Assembly: GCF_014698145.1 (NCBI RefSeq)
Contig: NZ_JACJSM010000006.1
Coordinates: 1 to 64,000, forward strand
Origin: Oscillatoria sp. FACHB-1406
Lineage (GTDB): Bacteria; Cyanobacteriota; Cyanobacteriia; Cyanobacteriales; Spirulinaceae
Length of the DNA stretch: 64,000 nucleotides
Direction of reading: 5' to 3'
Each line of letters begins with the position of its first letter. Within the stretch, counting starts at the first letter, position 1. Made by a program: the position numbers and the translations under genes. Shown here piece by piece: positions 36,857-46,363 of the stretch. The notes under the pieces were generated by a model. That model worked only from the letters and a program-made list of their open reading frames with translations, was not told the origin of the DNA and made no database searches.

Positions 36857-38023
36857 ATGCTTGCCGGTAAATCAAAAGGATTTAGAACGGGACGCTTCGG
36901 ATTATCGCTGGTCGATCGCTACATTGCCGCCGAAATCTTTTTACCCTTTTTATTTATCGTCGGCTTAGTCTCCTCCCTTGGCGTAGCGGGGGGAACGATT
37001 TTCGATATCGTGCGGCAAATCACCGAATACGGACTCCTCATCAGCGTTGCTATCAAATACATTTTGCTGAAGATGCCGCAGTTCGTCGCCTATGCTTTTC
37101 CGGTTTCCGTTCTCCTCGCCACCTTGATGGGTTACAGTCGCCTTTCCGGACAAAGCGAACTGATAGCCCTGCGTAGCGTCGGTTTAAGCTTATACCGCAT
37201 CGTCGTTCCCGCCATTCTTTTTAGCTTGTTCGTCGCCGGACTTTCTTTTGCCTTCAACGAATACATTGTCCCGTCAGCAAACTACAAAGCGGCAACAATG
37301 CTCGAACAAGCCCTCGGTAAAGAACAACCTGCACTGAAAGCCGATAATATTTTTTATCCCGAATACAAACAAGTTCCAGCAGAAAATGGTAAAACTCGCA
37401 AGGTTCTCAAACGCCTTTTTTATGCGGAACAATTAGACGGCGAAACGATGAAAGGCGTAACGGTCGTCGATCGCTCCCAAGATAACCTCAATATTTTTAT
37501 TCTCGCGCAATCTGCCTCCTGGAATATCCCAGAAAATCGCTGGAAATTATTTAACGGAACCAGTTATCAAAGCAATCTCGATGGTTCTTCGGTAACTTCT
37601 GCCGGATTTGAACGGCTTTCTTATCAGTTTCCGCGCGCGCCGTTAGATATCGCCAAACGCGATCGCGATATGAGCGAAATGAATATTTTCCAATCGATAC
37701 AAAACTTGGAAAATTTAAGACTCGCCAACGACGAAAAGAAAATTAGACAAACCCTAGTCCGCATTCAACAGCGGATCGCTTTTCCCTTTGTGTGCGTCGT
37801 TTTCTGCTTGCTGGGGGCTGCAATTGGGACGCGCCCGCAACATACCAACCGCGCCACCAGTTTCGGGATTGCCGTCGCGATCGTGTTTATTTACTATGTG
37901 ATGAACTTCGTGTCGATCGCAATGGGTTCGGTCGGTGCTTTTCCGCCTTTTATTGCCGGTTGGAGCGCGAATTTATTCGGTTTTGCCGTCGGAAGCTGGC
38001 TGCTATTTCAATCCGCTAGATAA
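36857..38023 (+). CDS. LptF/LptG family permease
   Basis: A 388-residue inner-membrane subunit of the LPS exporter. LVDRYIAAEIFLPFLFIVGL forms the first helix, two more helices follow by residue 120, then a large periplasmic beta-rich domain (about 140-290), and three C-terminal helices with RIAFPFVCVVFCLLGAAIGT. Cyanobacteria often have one such permease, which may act as a homodimer with LptB. It follows lptB by 109 bp. Start ATG 36857. Confidence 0.92.
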   Translation: MLAGKSKGFRTGRFGLSLVDRYIAAEIFLPFLFIVGLVSSLGVAGGTIFDIVRQITEYGLLISVAIKYILLKMPQFVAYAFPVSVLLATLMGYSRLSGQSELIALRSVGLSLYRIVVPAILFSLFVAGLSFAFNEYIVPSANYKAATMLEQALGKEQPALKADNIFYPEYKQVPAENGKTRKVLKRLFYAEQLDGETMKGVTVVDRSQDNLNIFILAQSASWNIPENRWKLFNGTSYQSNLDGSSVTSAGFERLSYQFPRAPLDIAKRDRDMSEMNIFQSIQNLENLRLANDEKKIRQTLVRIQQRIAFPFVCVVFCLLGAAIGTRPQHTNRATSFGIAVAIVFIYYVMNFVSIAMGSVGAFPPFIAGWSANLFGFAVGSWLLFQSAR

Positions 38024-38060
38024 TGAATGATGAATGATGAGTGATAAGTGAGGAATGAGG

Positions 38061-38163
38061 GAATTACGAATTACGAACTACGAATTACGAACTACGAATT
38101 ACGAATTACGAATTACGAACTACGAACTACGAACTACGAACTACGAACTACGAACTACGAATT
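38061..38163. repeat. Heptanucleotide tandem repeat (GAATTAC/GAACTAC), 14 units
   Basis: Fourteen perfect 7-bp units: GAATTAC and GAACTAC mixed in the first eight, then six GAACTAC in a row, followed by a partial GAATT. It lies between the LptF gene and the next plus-strand gene. The same unit occurs at 27803 and, inverted, at 18284 and 35886. Confidence 0.9.
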
Positions 38164-38210
38164 GAGCGTTAGACTATAAGCAGTCAATCTTAAAACTCAG
38201 CGCTAGTCTC

Positions 38211-38603
38211 ATGTTCGGAACCTTTCAACAAACTCAATTACGCATTGAAGTCGATGCTTCCGCTCGAGCCATCGGCGATAGTCTACTGCTACCGAGGGAA
38301 CTCCGTAAGTGGCTGTTTCCTCAAAATCTCGACTCCGCGCTTCCAGAACGGTTGCAAGAAGGCGTAACATTTAGTACCTGGTTGGGGCCGGTGGCAGTCT
38401 ATCATCAAGTACAAATCGCAAACGACCATTGCTTGCGCTTGTTACTAAGCAAGGGGATTGACGGCTATCACGAGTGGTATTGGGGCAATGGTTGGGTGCA
38501 ATCGCGCTTGGAGGGAATTTCGCTGCTACCGCTCAATCTGGGGCATTCTTTAAGTTTATATCGCTTGCGCGAGTTTGTGGCAGTTCGGGAGCGCGATCGC
38601 TAA
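38211..38603 (+). CDS. Conserved protein of unknown function, possible SRPBCC-like fold
   Basis: 130 residues: QLRIEVDASARAIGDSLLLP, GVTFSTWLGPVAVYHQVQIA, CLRLLLSKGIDGYHEWYWGN, then SLLPLNLGHSLSLYRLREFV. The alternation of strands with a long last helix recalls START/SRPBCC proteins, but this is only an impression. It is soluble. Its stop overlaps that of the fructosamine kinase gene on the other strand by four bases. Confidence 0.7.
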   Translation: MFGTFQQTQLRIEVDASARAIGDSLLLPRELRKWLFPQNLDSALPERLQEGVTFSTWLGPVAVYHQVQIANDHCLRLLLSKGIDGYHEWYWGNGWVQSRLEGISLLPLNLGHSLSLYRLREFVAVRERDR

Positions 38604-39466
38604 CGCAAAACGTCGTCAAGCATTCGCCGCGCTTGGGATTCGTAGCCGCCGCCGAAGAGGTTAAAGTGATTGAGGATATGGTAGAGGTTGTAAAGGGTTT
38701 TCCGGCGTTGGTAGCCTTCATTGAGGGGAAAAACGGCGTTGTAACCGCGATAGAAGGCTGCGGGAAAACCACCGAAAAGTTCGGTCATGGCTAAGTCTAC
38801 CTCGCGATCGCCCCAATAGGTTGCCGGATCCAAAATCGCCGGTTCTCCTGCCGCCGTACAAGCGGCATTTCCCGACCAAAGATCGCCATGAACGAGGGAG
38901 GGTGAGGGCTGCCAGTCGGCGAGGACTTCTTGAATGGCGGCGATGGTTGCGTTGGTATCGGGAAAGGAACCGCCGCGCCGTTTGGCAAGGCGAATTTGAT
39001 AGCCGATGCGCTGTTCGGCAAAAAATTCGCTCCAATTGTCCATCCAGGCGTTGACTTGGGGCGTGGAACCGATGGTATTATTGCGCTCCCAGCCAAATTT
39101 GCCGTTAGGAGAGGGGTAAGCGTGCATTTGCGCCAGTTTTCGCCCCATTTCTTCCCAAGCCGCATTATCGGCGCGCCCGAATTCGAGCCATTCCATGACG
39201 ATATAGCTGTTGCGATCGCTCATTCCGCAGCATAAGGGCTGAGGAACGCGAATACTTTGGGTATCGTACATTTGTTGCAAACCCAATGCTTCCGCCTCGA
39301 ACATTTCGAGTTGGGATGCTTGGTTGAGTTTGACAAAGTAAGTCCGAGCGCCATCGGTAATCGAGTATCCTTGATTGATACATCCGCCGCCGACTGAACG
39401 GTGCTGTTGAACTTCAAAAGATTTGCCGGTAACTTTGGTGATTTGCTCTGCAATTTCTAACCACAT
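38600..39466 (-). CDS. Fructosamine kinase family protein
   Basis: 288 residues from ATG 39466; the frame begins 11 codons earlier. VGGGCINQGYSI near residue 20 replaces the kinase glycine loop, YIVMEWLEF is the hinge, HGDLWSGN is the catalytic loop with Asp, and ILDPATYWGDREVDLAMTELF carries the metal-binding Asp. The family phosphorylates ketosamines on glycated proteins to trigger deglycation. Length is normal. Confidence 0.92.
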   Translation of the reverse strand: MWLEIAEQITKVTGKSFEVQQHRSVGGGCINQGYSITDGARTYFVKLNQASQLEMFEAEALGLQQMYDTQSIRVPQPLCCGMSDRNSYIVMEWLEFGRADNAAWEEMGRKLAQMHAYPSPNGKFGWERNNTIGSTPQVNAWMDNWSEFFAEQRIGYQIRLAKRRGGSFPDTNATIAAIQEVLADWQPSPSLVHGDLWSGNAACTAAGEPAILDPATYWGDREVDLAMTELFGGFPAAFYRGYNAVFPLNEGYQRRKTLYNLYHILNHFNLFGGGYESQARRMLDDVLR

Positions 39467-39544
39467 TTTTATTATTAATAGATTGCCAATTTTTGACAAT
39501 TAATAACGGTTTTGATACGAAATATTATCAATTTCTTAATCTTT

Positions 39545-40051
39545 TTAGGCTCGGCGTTTGGGAAGAGAACGTACTGGGGAAGCAGCACGATTTCGCTTGC
39601 GGCGCGGACGTTGGCGGGGGAGATTTGCGATCGCGACTGCCCCGATCCAGAAGCAGGCGGTTGCAATTCCCGCCAATGGGAGTAAAGGACTACCGGTTGC
39701 CAACAGAATTAAACCGAGGGCGAGAGAACTGAAACCCGCAATAATCATCAGTCGAAAGGCAAGGGAGGCGCGATAGGGAATAAAAATAACGCCGATCGCG
39801 GTTATCGTACTGACAAGGGAGACGGCGATCGCCAGTAAACCGAGTAACCAGCCACTCAAGCCGCCCGATAGAATTTGCTGAATTCCTAAAAAAGCAATAC
39901 TCCCACTCAGGAGGCAATGGGCAATTAATCCCGAGTAACCCAAAACCAAAGCAACAATCAAGAAAGTTGCTGGCGGTTTGGGACGACGAGAAGGCGGCAT
40001 TTGGCGACGCTTCGGACTGCGGCGTTGAGATGGCTTGGATACAACATTCAT
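39545..40051 (-). CDS. Four-helix membrane protein, unknown
   Basis: 168 residues from ATG 40051 (MNVVSKPSQRRSPKRRQM); upstream frame to 40225 looks non-coding. A very basic N terminus is followed by four hydrophobic helices (about 28-50, 55-82, 88-108 and 112-138) and a basic tail PRQRPRRKRNR. A cyanobacterial protein of unknown role is the best I can say. It is divergent from hflX. Confidence 0.65.
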   Translation of the reverse strand: MNVVSKPSQRRSPKRRQMPPSRRPKPPATFLIVALVLGYSGLIAHCLLSGSIAFLGIQQILSGGLSGWLLGLLAIAVSLVSTITAIGVIFIPYRASLAFRLMIIAGFSSLALGLILLATGSPLLPLAGIATACFWIGAVAIANLPRQRPRRKRNRAASPVRSLPKRRA

Positions 40052-40252
40052 TGCTTTTATTTGCTTAATGCTGGCCCTGGAAGGATGGATTTTTATGGGG
40101 CTGGCTCGTGCTGCTCGTAACACAAATGCGCTACAATGAAATCTTAAACCGATGAAATCATCAGGATTGAAAATTTCGCGATCGGAGCCAAAACACTTAT
40201 CGAAACTATCTACGGTCAACTTCAAGGATTAAAATCCAGTCAACTCAAACAG

Positions 40253-41920
40253 TTGCAACGATTGTACCGCGAACGCCTTCCGGGAGACTGCTTGACCACA
40301 GTTGAATTTGCCCAGCGCGTCGCGGCGATTAGTACAGAACTGGGCGAACCCGTTTGTACTTATATTAACCGTCGCGGTCAGGTGATTCGCGTTGGTGTAG
40401 GAGGGCCGCGCGCGACGCAAATCCCTCCCGTAGAACTGCCACGCTACGGGGCGGAACGACTGTGCGGCATCCGTTGTATCGCCACGAAATTGCAGTCAGA
40501 ACCGCCCGAACAATCGAGTTTGACGGCGATGGCGGTGCAGCGCCTCGATGCGTTGGTGGTTGTCACCCTAACGGGGGCAGGCTTTCAGCGTCGGGGGGGC
40601 GGTGCGACGGGCTATGCCGGAGAGACGTATCTCGCCCATTTAATGCCGCAAACCCATCCAGAAGGAGAGAATTACCCCTGTTGGAATATCTCGTCGCCGA
40701 TGAGTTTGGAGGCGTTAGCGCAACGGGATTTCCTGGGCTGGGTGGAAGAGTTAGAAGCGGAATTCCAGCGGGAATACGTCGCCCAAAACGTCGATGAGGG
40801 ACGCGATCGCGTTCTTGCAGTCGGTCTGCACACCGATCGCGCCACGCGCGAAGAATTTGAGGAAGGTTTAGCCGAATTAGTGCGGTTAGTCGATACCGCA
40901 GGCGGCGAAGTGCTGCAAGTTGTGCGACAGAAGCGATCTCGCCCCGATTCTCAAACCGTCGTCGGTGCGGGGAAAGTTGAGGAAATCGCCCTCGCTGCCC
41001 AAACTTCCGGCGCGACGCTAGTCGTTTTCGATCGCAGCCTCTCCCCCGCCCAATCGCGCAACCTCGAAGCACAAATCGGAACTCGCGTTGTCGATCGCAC
41101 CGAAGTCATCCTCGATATCTTCGCCCAGCGCGCCCAATCCAGCGCCGGAAAACTCCAAGTCGAACTCGCCCAACTCGAATATCTCCTACCTCGTCTCGTC
41201 GGGCGCGGTCAAGCGATGTCCCGTCTCGGCGGCGGCATCGGGACGCGCGGGCCGGGGGAAACGAAGCTAGAAACAGAACGCCGCAGCATTCAGCGCCGTA
41301 TTAGCCGCCTGCAACAAGAAATCGATCGCTTGCAAGATCATCGTTCGCGCCTGCGTCACCAGCGGCAACAACAGGAAGTCCCTAGCATCGCGATCGTCGG
41401 TTATACCAATGCGGGCAAATCGACAACGATTAATACCTTGACAAATGCGGATGTTTATGTAGAGGATAAACTCTTTGCCACCCTCGACCCCACAACCCGC
41501 CGCCTCACCGTTCCCCACGCCGTCACCGGCAAACCCCTAACCCTACTGCTTACCGATACCGTCGGTTTCATCCAAGAATTACCGCCGCCTCTAGTCGATG
41601 CCTTCCGTGCCACCCTCGAGGAAGTCACCGAAGCCGATGCGCTTTTGCATCTCGTCGATTTATCCCATCCCGCGTGGCACGCCCATATCCGTTCGGTAAC
41701 AAAAATTCTCGGTCAAATGCCGATCGCGCCGGGGCCAGTTTTACTCGCCTTCAACAAAATCGATCGCGCCAGCACCGAAGCGATCGAAAAAGCAACAGAA
41801 GAATATCCCTTAGCCGTCTTTATCTCAGCCAGCCAGCGCTTAGGTTTGGATACATTGCGACAAAAACTCTCCCAGTTAGTTCTTCATGCTACGGATAATA
41901 GAATGATGACTTATGAGTGA
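40253..41920 (+). CDS. hflX: Ribosome-associated GTPase HflX
   Basis: Binds the large ribosomal subunit and splits stalled ribosomes. The N-terminal HflX domain includes VVGAGKVEEI; the linker RLGGGIGTRGPGETKLE is diagnostic. The G domain has the P-loop GYTNAGKST (383-391 from this start), DTVGFI and FNKID. Homologous sequence (TIYGQLQGLKSSQLKQLQRL) continues upstream of the TTG at 40253 to about 40199. There I see no ATG, GTG or TTG, only ATC at 40199 or ATT at 40163-40165. The true start may be a rare codon, or the start was mutated. Confidence 0.93.
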   Translation: MQRLYRERLPGDCLTTVEFAQRVAAISTELGEPVCTYINRRGQVIRVGVGGPRATQIPPVELPRYGAERLCGIRCIATKLQSEPPEQSSLTAMAVQRLDALVVVTLTGAGFQRRGGGATGYAGETYLAHLMPQTHPEGENYPCWNISSPMSLEALAQRDFLGWVEELEAEFQREYVAQNVDEGRDRVLAVGLHTDRATREEFEEGLAELVRLVDTAGGEVLQVVRQKRSRPDSQTVVGAGKVEEIALAAQTSGATLVVFDRSLSPAQSRNLEAQIGTRVVDRTEVILDIFAQRAQSSAGKLQVELAQLEYLLPRLVGRGQAMSRLGGGIGTRGPGETKLETERRSIQRRISRLQQEIDRLQDHRSRLRHQRQQQEVPSIAIVGYTNAGKSTTINTLTNADVYVEDKLFATLDPTTRRLTVPHAVTGKPLTLLLTDTVGFIQELPPPLVDAFRATLEEVTEADALLHLVDLSHPAWHAHIRSVTKILGQMPIAPGPVLLAFNKIDRASTEAIEKATEEYPLAVFISASQRLGLDTLRQKLSQLVLHATDNRMMTYE

Positions 41921-42296
41921 TGAGTTATTAGTCATAAAAAGTAGGGTGCGTTAGCGGAGCGTAACGCACCATTATCTAATAGGGAATTGAGGAGAATATA
42001 ATCTGTGCAGTGTCATCTTAATTTGGTATCAATGATTAGTCATTAACCAAAAACATAACGTTGCTACTGTAGAGCGCTAATTGAAACGTGAATGTACGTT
42101 TATAAACGCACAAAAGTCTTAGCTGGTGGGCGCTGCCCACCCTACCCAATGTCTTTTATTCTCTTTATTCTCTCCTCCTAATTAGCACCATTGCTTTAAT
42201 AAAGTGCCATTCAGTTATGAACTACTCGCTGTACAATAGAAACAACATTGGGATTTCGTTGGTTTTACGTTAGAATGGGCGTGGAGGTAAACAGTC
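41921..42296. other. Intergenic region with a truncated MITE and a GGTGGGC palindrome
   Basis: 41936-42028 is a shortened inverted-orientation member of the TACCAATT MITE family: the GTGCGTTAGCGGAGCGTAACGCAC core, then an end AATTTGGTA followed by TCA. Another TCA stands at 41933-41935. 42125-42147 holds GGTGGGCGCTGCCCACC. No gene seen. Confidence 0.6.
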
Positions 42297-42737
42297 ATGT
42301 CAGTTCCCGCAGAAAATTCGAGTACGGTAAACCTGCAACCGGGCGCTTGCTGGAATTCTTTCGAGCAATTCCGCACTAGCGGCGCGAAAGCTCTCGCTTC
42401 CATTAATGAAGGCAAAGTAGGAACCTTGCAAACGAAAACAGGTCAATATCGGATTCTTGAAGAGCGCGACTTTCAAAGATTAGTGGGTTTAGCGCGCGAT
42501 GTAGAGCGTTTGCGTGGAGGACTTAATTGCGTCTATCAAGCGGTTCGTGTCGTTCAAAAACATCCCGACCGCGAAAGTATCGATCTTTTACTAGCCAACG
42601 TCTCTTTATTAGGAAAACTCCCAGAACTGCCGATTCGTGAAAGTTTTGAGGCTTTAGAACCCGAAAATTTAGAGACAGATCCAGATGATGAGGTTTTGCT
42701 CGATCCCGAGTGCATCGAACATCTAGCATTAAGCTAG
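42297..42737 (+). CDS. Hypothetical protein, unknown
   Basis: A 146-residue soluble protein. VGTLQTKTGQYRILEERDFQ near residue 40 suggests a small beta segment; a helical stretch LARDVERLRGGLNCVYQAVR follows and the tail is acidic (ENLETDPDDEVLLDPE). I do not recognise a family. Base composition is like the chromosome, unlike the HerA-NurA pair starting 73 bp downstream, so membership in that unit is doubtful. Confidence 0.55.
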   Translation: MSVPAENSSTVNLQPGACWNSFEQFRTSGAKALASINEGKVGTLQTKTGQYRILEERDFQRLVGLARDVERLRGGLNCVYQAVRVVQKHPDRESIDLLLANVSLLGKLPELPIRESFEALEPENLETDPDDEVLLDPECIEHLALS

Positions 42738-42809
42738 GTTATGTTGCGTTTCGTGCCTCGATCCACCTTATGAATCCGCTATAATCTAACCAAAAAAACA
42801 AAAAACTCA

Positions 42810-44837
42810 ATGAGCAGCATTAGCAGCCAACTGACACAGATTGACATCTTCAAACGGAATCAGAAAGGTGAAAATATTCAATGGGACACAGGTATTTTTG
42901 TTGGTCGTCCATTTCGGTTAGCTTATAGTAAAGCTGATATCTTAGTTTCTGACTTTTGGAAGAAGAAGGCTAGTGGGCTTCCGCAAGGATGTTTTCTTCT
43001 TGCGTACTATGACAACAAATTTGACGGTTCTGAAGAAGTTGAAGCTATTCTTTTACGGGTGCTCCGACCTACTACGCTTCCCACTGATGGGGAAGTCATT
43101 AGTAGTATGATAGAATATTACAAAGATAATATTCGCACTGGAAATAACGAACGCTCGCAATTAGACTCATATACGCGATACGAATTTTCTTTTAGTGGTT
43201 TAGAATGCTCTGTTTTAGGTTCTTTTTACATTGACAATCGAGGTGTAACTCGCTTTGGGGCAGATTTAGAAAACTTTTACAGTGCACATAACTATTCTGT
43301 TATCAAACCGTCCACTGAAATTTTAAGAAAAATTGTTAACTATCGAGAAAATGAGTCGCAAAAAGAAGTAGGAAATATTAGACTTGGGAAAGTTCGTTAT
43401 AGTTCTAGCCGTCGTTTTCAACAAACAGAAGAAGATGTACCTGTTTCTGTTCAGGCTCCCGACTTTGCCGGGAAACGAACAGCCTTGTTTGGCATGACAA
43501 GAACTGGTAAATCGAATACAGTTAAGAAAATAATTCAAGCTTGCGTTGATATGAGCGAGCAGGCAGAACTTCAATTAGACGAAGATACTGAAAGCCCAGA
43601 AGAAGTTCTCAATCCATTCACCGAAAATAATAATCCTAAATATCCGATAGGTCAAATTATTTTTGATATTAACGGTGAGTATGCAAATTCTAATTTACAA
43701 GATCGCGGTACGGCGATCTTTGATTTGTATCAACAAAAAACAGTTAGATATTCAACGGTTCCTAAAAATGGTTTTTTAGAAATGAAAGTCAATTTTTTTA
43801 CGGAAATTGAAAGTGGGTTAGATATTATAAGAACACATCAAGAAATTTCTAATGATAATACTCGATTTGTAGTGAATTTTAGGTCAATAGATTTAAGGAA
43901 ACCAGAAGATTATCATTCTAATTATTCGTTAGCTACACGACATAACAGACAAATTGCAGTTTATTCCTGCGTTTTATATAGAGCCGGTTTTATACCTCCA
44001 GCAGATTTCAGAGTTTCATTCACCGCGAGTCAAGATGTTCGTGATGCTGTACGTCAAGGAGTAAATCCTAGTAAAGGAATGAGTCTCGAAGATGCAGCAA
44101 ATTGGTGGGAGAGTTTTTGGGAAATTTACGCACAAAATTCTGTATTTCAGAACTACAGAGAAGAAAAGGGACATGAGTGGGCTGATGAAGACTTAAAAGC
44201 ACTGCTGGTGATGCTGACTCGCAAAAGTAGGTCTGGGGGTAGGGCTGATTGTTCTGGATTTCGTATTCTTAATCCTGTTAAAGAGCAACATACCAATACA
44301 ATTCAAAAACCTTACGATAGAGATATTCTAGATAGGTTGAGAGAAGGAAAAATCGTAATTATTGACTTATCTTTAGGCAATCCTTTACTTCAAGCCATGT
44401 TTAGCGAACGAATTTGCAAGCGTATCTTTGAGGATGCTCTCGAACGCTTCACAAGCACTCAACCTAATAATTTTATTCAGTTTTACTTTGAGGAAGCACA
44501 TAACCTTTTTCCAAAAAAAGAAGGTAGCAATTTATCTCAAATTTATAATAGATTAGCTAAAGAAGGAGCAAAATTAAATCTGGGATTGATTTATGCAACT
44601 CAGGAAGTTAGTTCAATTAGCAGTAATATTTTGAAAGCGACACAGAATTGGTTTATTTCTCACCTTAATAATGAAGATGAAATCAAAGAGCTTAGGAAAT
44701 ACTATGACTTCAGTGATTTTACTGAAAGTTTAATTCGCTTTAGTCAAGATACAGACAAAGGATTTGTTAGAATGAAAACCTACAGTAATCCCTTTGTCAT
44801 CCCTGTTCAGATAGATCGCTTTCCTCCTGAAAACTAG
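42810..44837 (+). CDS. HerA-type DNA translocase/helicase (DUF87)
   Basis: The 675-residue ATPase of the FtsK/HerA superfamily has an N-terminal HAS-barrel-like part, Walker A GMTRTGKS (228-235), Walker B FYFEEAHNLF with E561/E562, and the HerA-type sequence GLIYATQEVSSISSNILKAT following it. In archaea HerA works as a hexamer with NurA in end resection; bacterial HerA genes often sit in defence loci with a nuclease. NurA is encoded immediately downstream. I see no GCGATCGC in this gene or the next, and the DNA is AT-rich. Transfer is likely. Confidence 0.9.
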   Translation: MSSISSQLTQIDIFKRNQKGENIQWDTGIFVGRPFRLAYSKADILVSDFWKKKASGLPQGCFLLAYYDNKFDGSEEVEAILLRVLRPTTLPTDGEVISSMIEYYKDNIRTGNNERSQLDSYTRYEFSFSGLECSVLGSFYIDNRGVTRFGADLENFYSAHNYSVIKPSTEILRKIVNYRENESQKEVGNIRLGKVRYSSSRRFQQTEEDVPVSVQAPDFAGKRTALFGMTRTGKSNTVKKIIQACVDMSEQAELQLDEDTESPEEVLNPFTENNNPKYPIGQIIFDINGEYANSNLQDRGTAIFDLYQQKTVRYSTVPKNGFLEMKVNFFTEIESGLDIIRTHQEISNDNTRFVVNFRSIDLRKPEDYHSNYSLATRHNRQIAVYSCVLYRAGFIPPADFRVSFTASQDVRDAVRQGVNPSKGMSLEDAANWWESFWEIYAQNSVFQNYREEKGHEWADEDLKALLVMLTRKSRSGGRADCSGFRILNPVKEQHTNTIQKPYDRDILDRLREGKIVIIDLSLGNPLLQAMFSERICKRIFEDALERFTSTQPNNFIQFYFEEAHNLFPKKEGSNLSQIYNRLAKEGAKLNLGLIYATQEVSSISSNILKATQNWFISHLNNEDEIKELRKYYDFSDFTESLIRFSQDTDKGFVRMKTYSNPFVIPVQIDRFPPEN

Positions 44838-44860
44838 ATTACCACTCAATTTTGATAAGA

Positions 44861-46207
44861 ATGGGCTATTCATCAAAGAAAAATCGTCGTCCATTTGAGG
44901 GTGCTAGTAAAGCATCCCATCATCATATTATTAACGCTTCTGAAGTTCAAGAATTGATGAAGCGTATTCACAAGCCGCCTCATGCTCAAGATATTTCTTT
45001 AACGGAGATAACAGTAGAGTTTGAACCGCCCGATAGTAATCAAGTCGAAGCCATCATTGCTGTAGATGGAGGTTATACTGAGGTTCTTGTGGATAAAGGT
45101 TTTCCATCTAGTACAATACATTTCTTACAATTCGGTACACTTTTGTTTAAACAAGAAGATCTGGAGCGATTAAATTCCACTGATTTTATCGCTCCAGAAG
45201 ATATGGCTAAACTGAAAAATATTAGTCGATTGAAATTAGCCTTACCAACTAAAAATATTCAGTTAAAGGATGAAACAACATTTCAGGGAAGTGTACTAAA
45301 AGCTATTTATGAATTCTGCTTAAACAATAATCTTGAAGAAGAGAATAGTTTGATAGATACTTTGTCATGGTTTATTTTCCGTAAATATAAATATAGAAAT
45401 AAATGTGCTGATGATAAAAAATGGTACTTGTCTAGCAACCCTTTAAGTATTGAAAACAACTCGATTGTGTTAGAAGAGCAAAAAATGGGTAAAGATTACA
45501 CTTTTACTTGTCCAGAAACGGGAAAAGCAATTTATCTTACAGATATTTTTCAATTGCATAAAATCATCGATGAAGAGTTAGGAGCAACTGGTATATTGCC
45601 TTATCTTGTTAATGCAATTGAACATTTAATTATTATTCATATTATCAGACATTTATATAATAAGCGACCAGAACTTTTGAAAAAAATTTTTTTTATAAAG
45701 GATGGTTCAACAGGATTCTTTGGTCACACTGCTAGACTTAGGGAACCTATGCTAGATCTTATCAATTGGCTTTGGGATAAACATAATTTTCTTTTAGCAG
45801 GTTTAGAAAAGAGTGGAGCATTCGTAGATCATGCTCAAGAAATAGAGAAAATATTAGATCCAGGTAAGGTATTAATTTTGAATGATGATTATATTTATCG
45901 CTACATCTTACCTGGAACTGCCGATTTAAATCTTTGCTATGGACATAAGGTCAATTACGGACATAAAGTAATCTTTAAGTCTCGCTCTGGGCAAATGTAT
46001 GTTGTCTCAGTTCCTACTCGGTCACTTCACAAGCAACCGATATCAGAAAATTTGCCAAATTTGCAGATGATTTTAGCTAATGTCGAATCTCTACACTGTG
46101 ATATGTATGATTCAGCATTATTCCCAGTAGCGCTTGTCAATAAGCTTGTAAGCCTTTCAGCCCATCCAAGTCAAAGAATTTTATCGAAATTTGCTAGAAG
46201 CTATTAG
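44861..46207 (+). CDS. NurA-domain nuclease
   Basis: 448 residues from ATG 44861, 23 bp after the herA stop. The NurA metal-site motif IIAVDGGYTEV (D69) is followed by a long variable middle, a second conserved acidic segment FFIKDGSTGFFG, and a C-terminal GQMYVVSVPTRS region. NurA proteins are RNase H-like 5'-3' nucleases that dock on HerA. This one is longer than archaeal NurA (about 330), with an inserted zone (about 130-230). The pair shares AT-rich composition and strand. No other effector gene adjoins. Confidence 0.85.
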   Translation: MGYSSKKNRRPFEGASKASHHHIINASEVQELMKRIHKPPHAQDISLTEITVEFEPPDSNQVEAIIAVDGGYTEVLVDKGFPSSTIHFLQFGTLLFKQEDLERLNSTDFIAPEDMAKLKNISRLKLALPTKNIQLKDETTFQGSVLKAIYEFCLNNNLEEENSLIDTLSWFIFRKYKYRNKCADDKKWYLSSNPLSIENNSIVLEEQKMGKDYTFTCPETGKAIYLTDIFQLHKIIDEELGATGILPYLVNAIEHLIIIHIIRHLYNKRPELLKKIFFIKDGSTGFFGHTARLREPMLDLINWLWDKHNFLLAGLEKSGAFVDHAQEIEKILDPGKVLILNDDYIYRYILPGTADLNLCYGHKVNYGHKVIFKSRSGQMYVVSVPTRSLHKQPISENLPNLQMILANVESLHCDMYDSALFPVALVNKLVSLSAHPSQRILSKFARSY

Positions 46208-46363
46208 GTAGAGCAATTCCATTTTGATATCAATAAGAGGCGAGACTACAACACACTCCTAGTAAAAATTCTTGATTTTTAAATAACCATAAACTGTTTG
46301 GGGTTGCTATATGAAAAAGCTCAAAGCAAAGTAATATTTTCTCTACAATTAAAGCCTACCTTT

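Noticed and set aside
38061-38163. Possible CRISPR array
   Set aside because: The units are 7 bp with no spacers; it is a simple tandem repeat.
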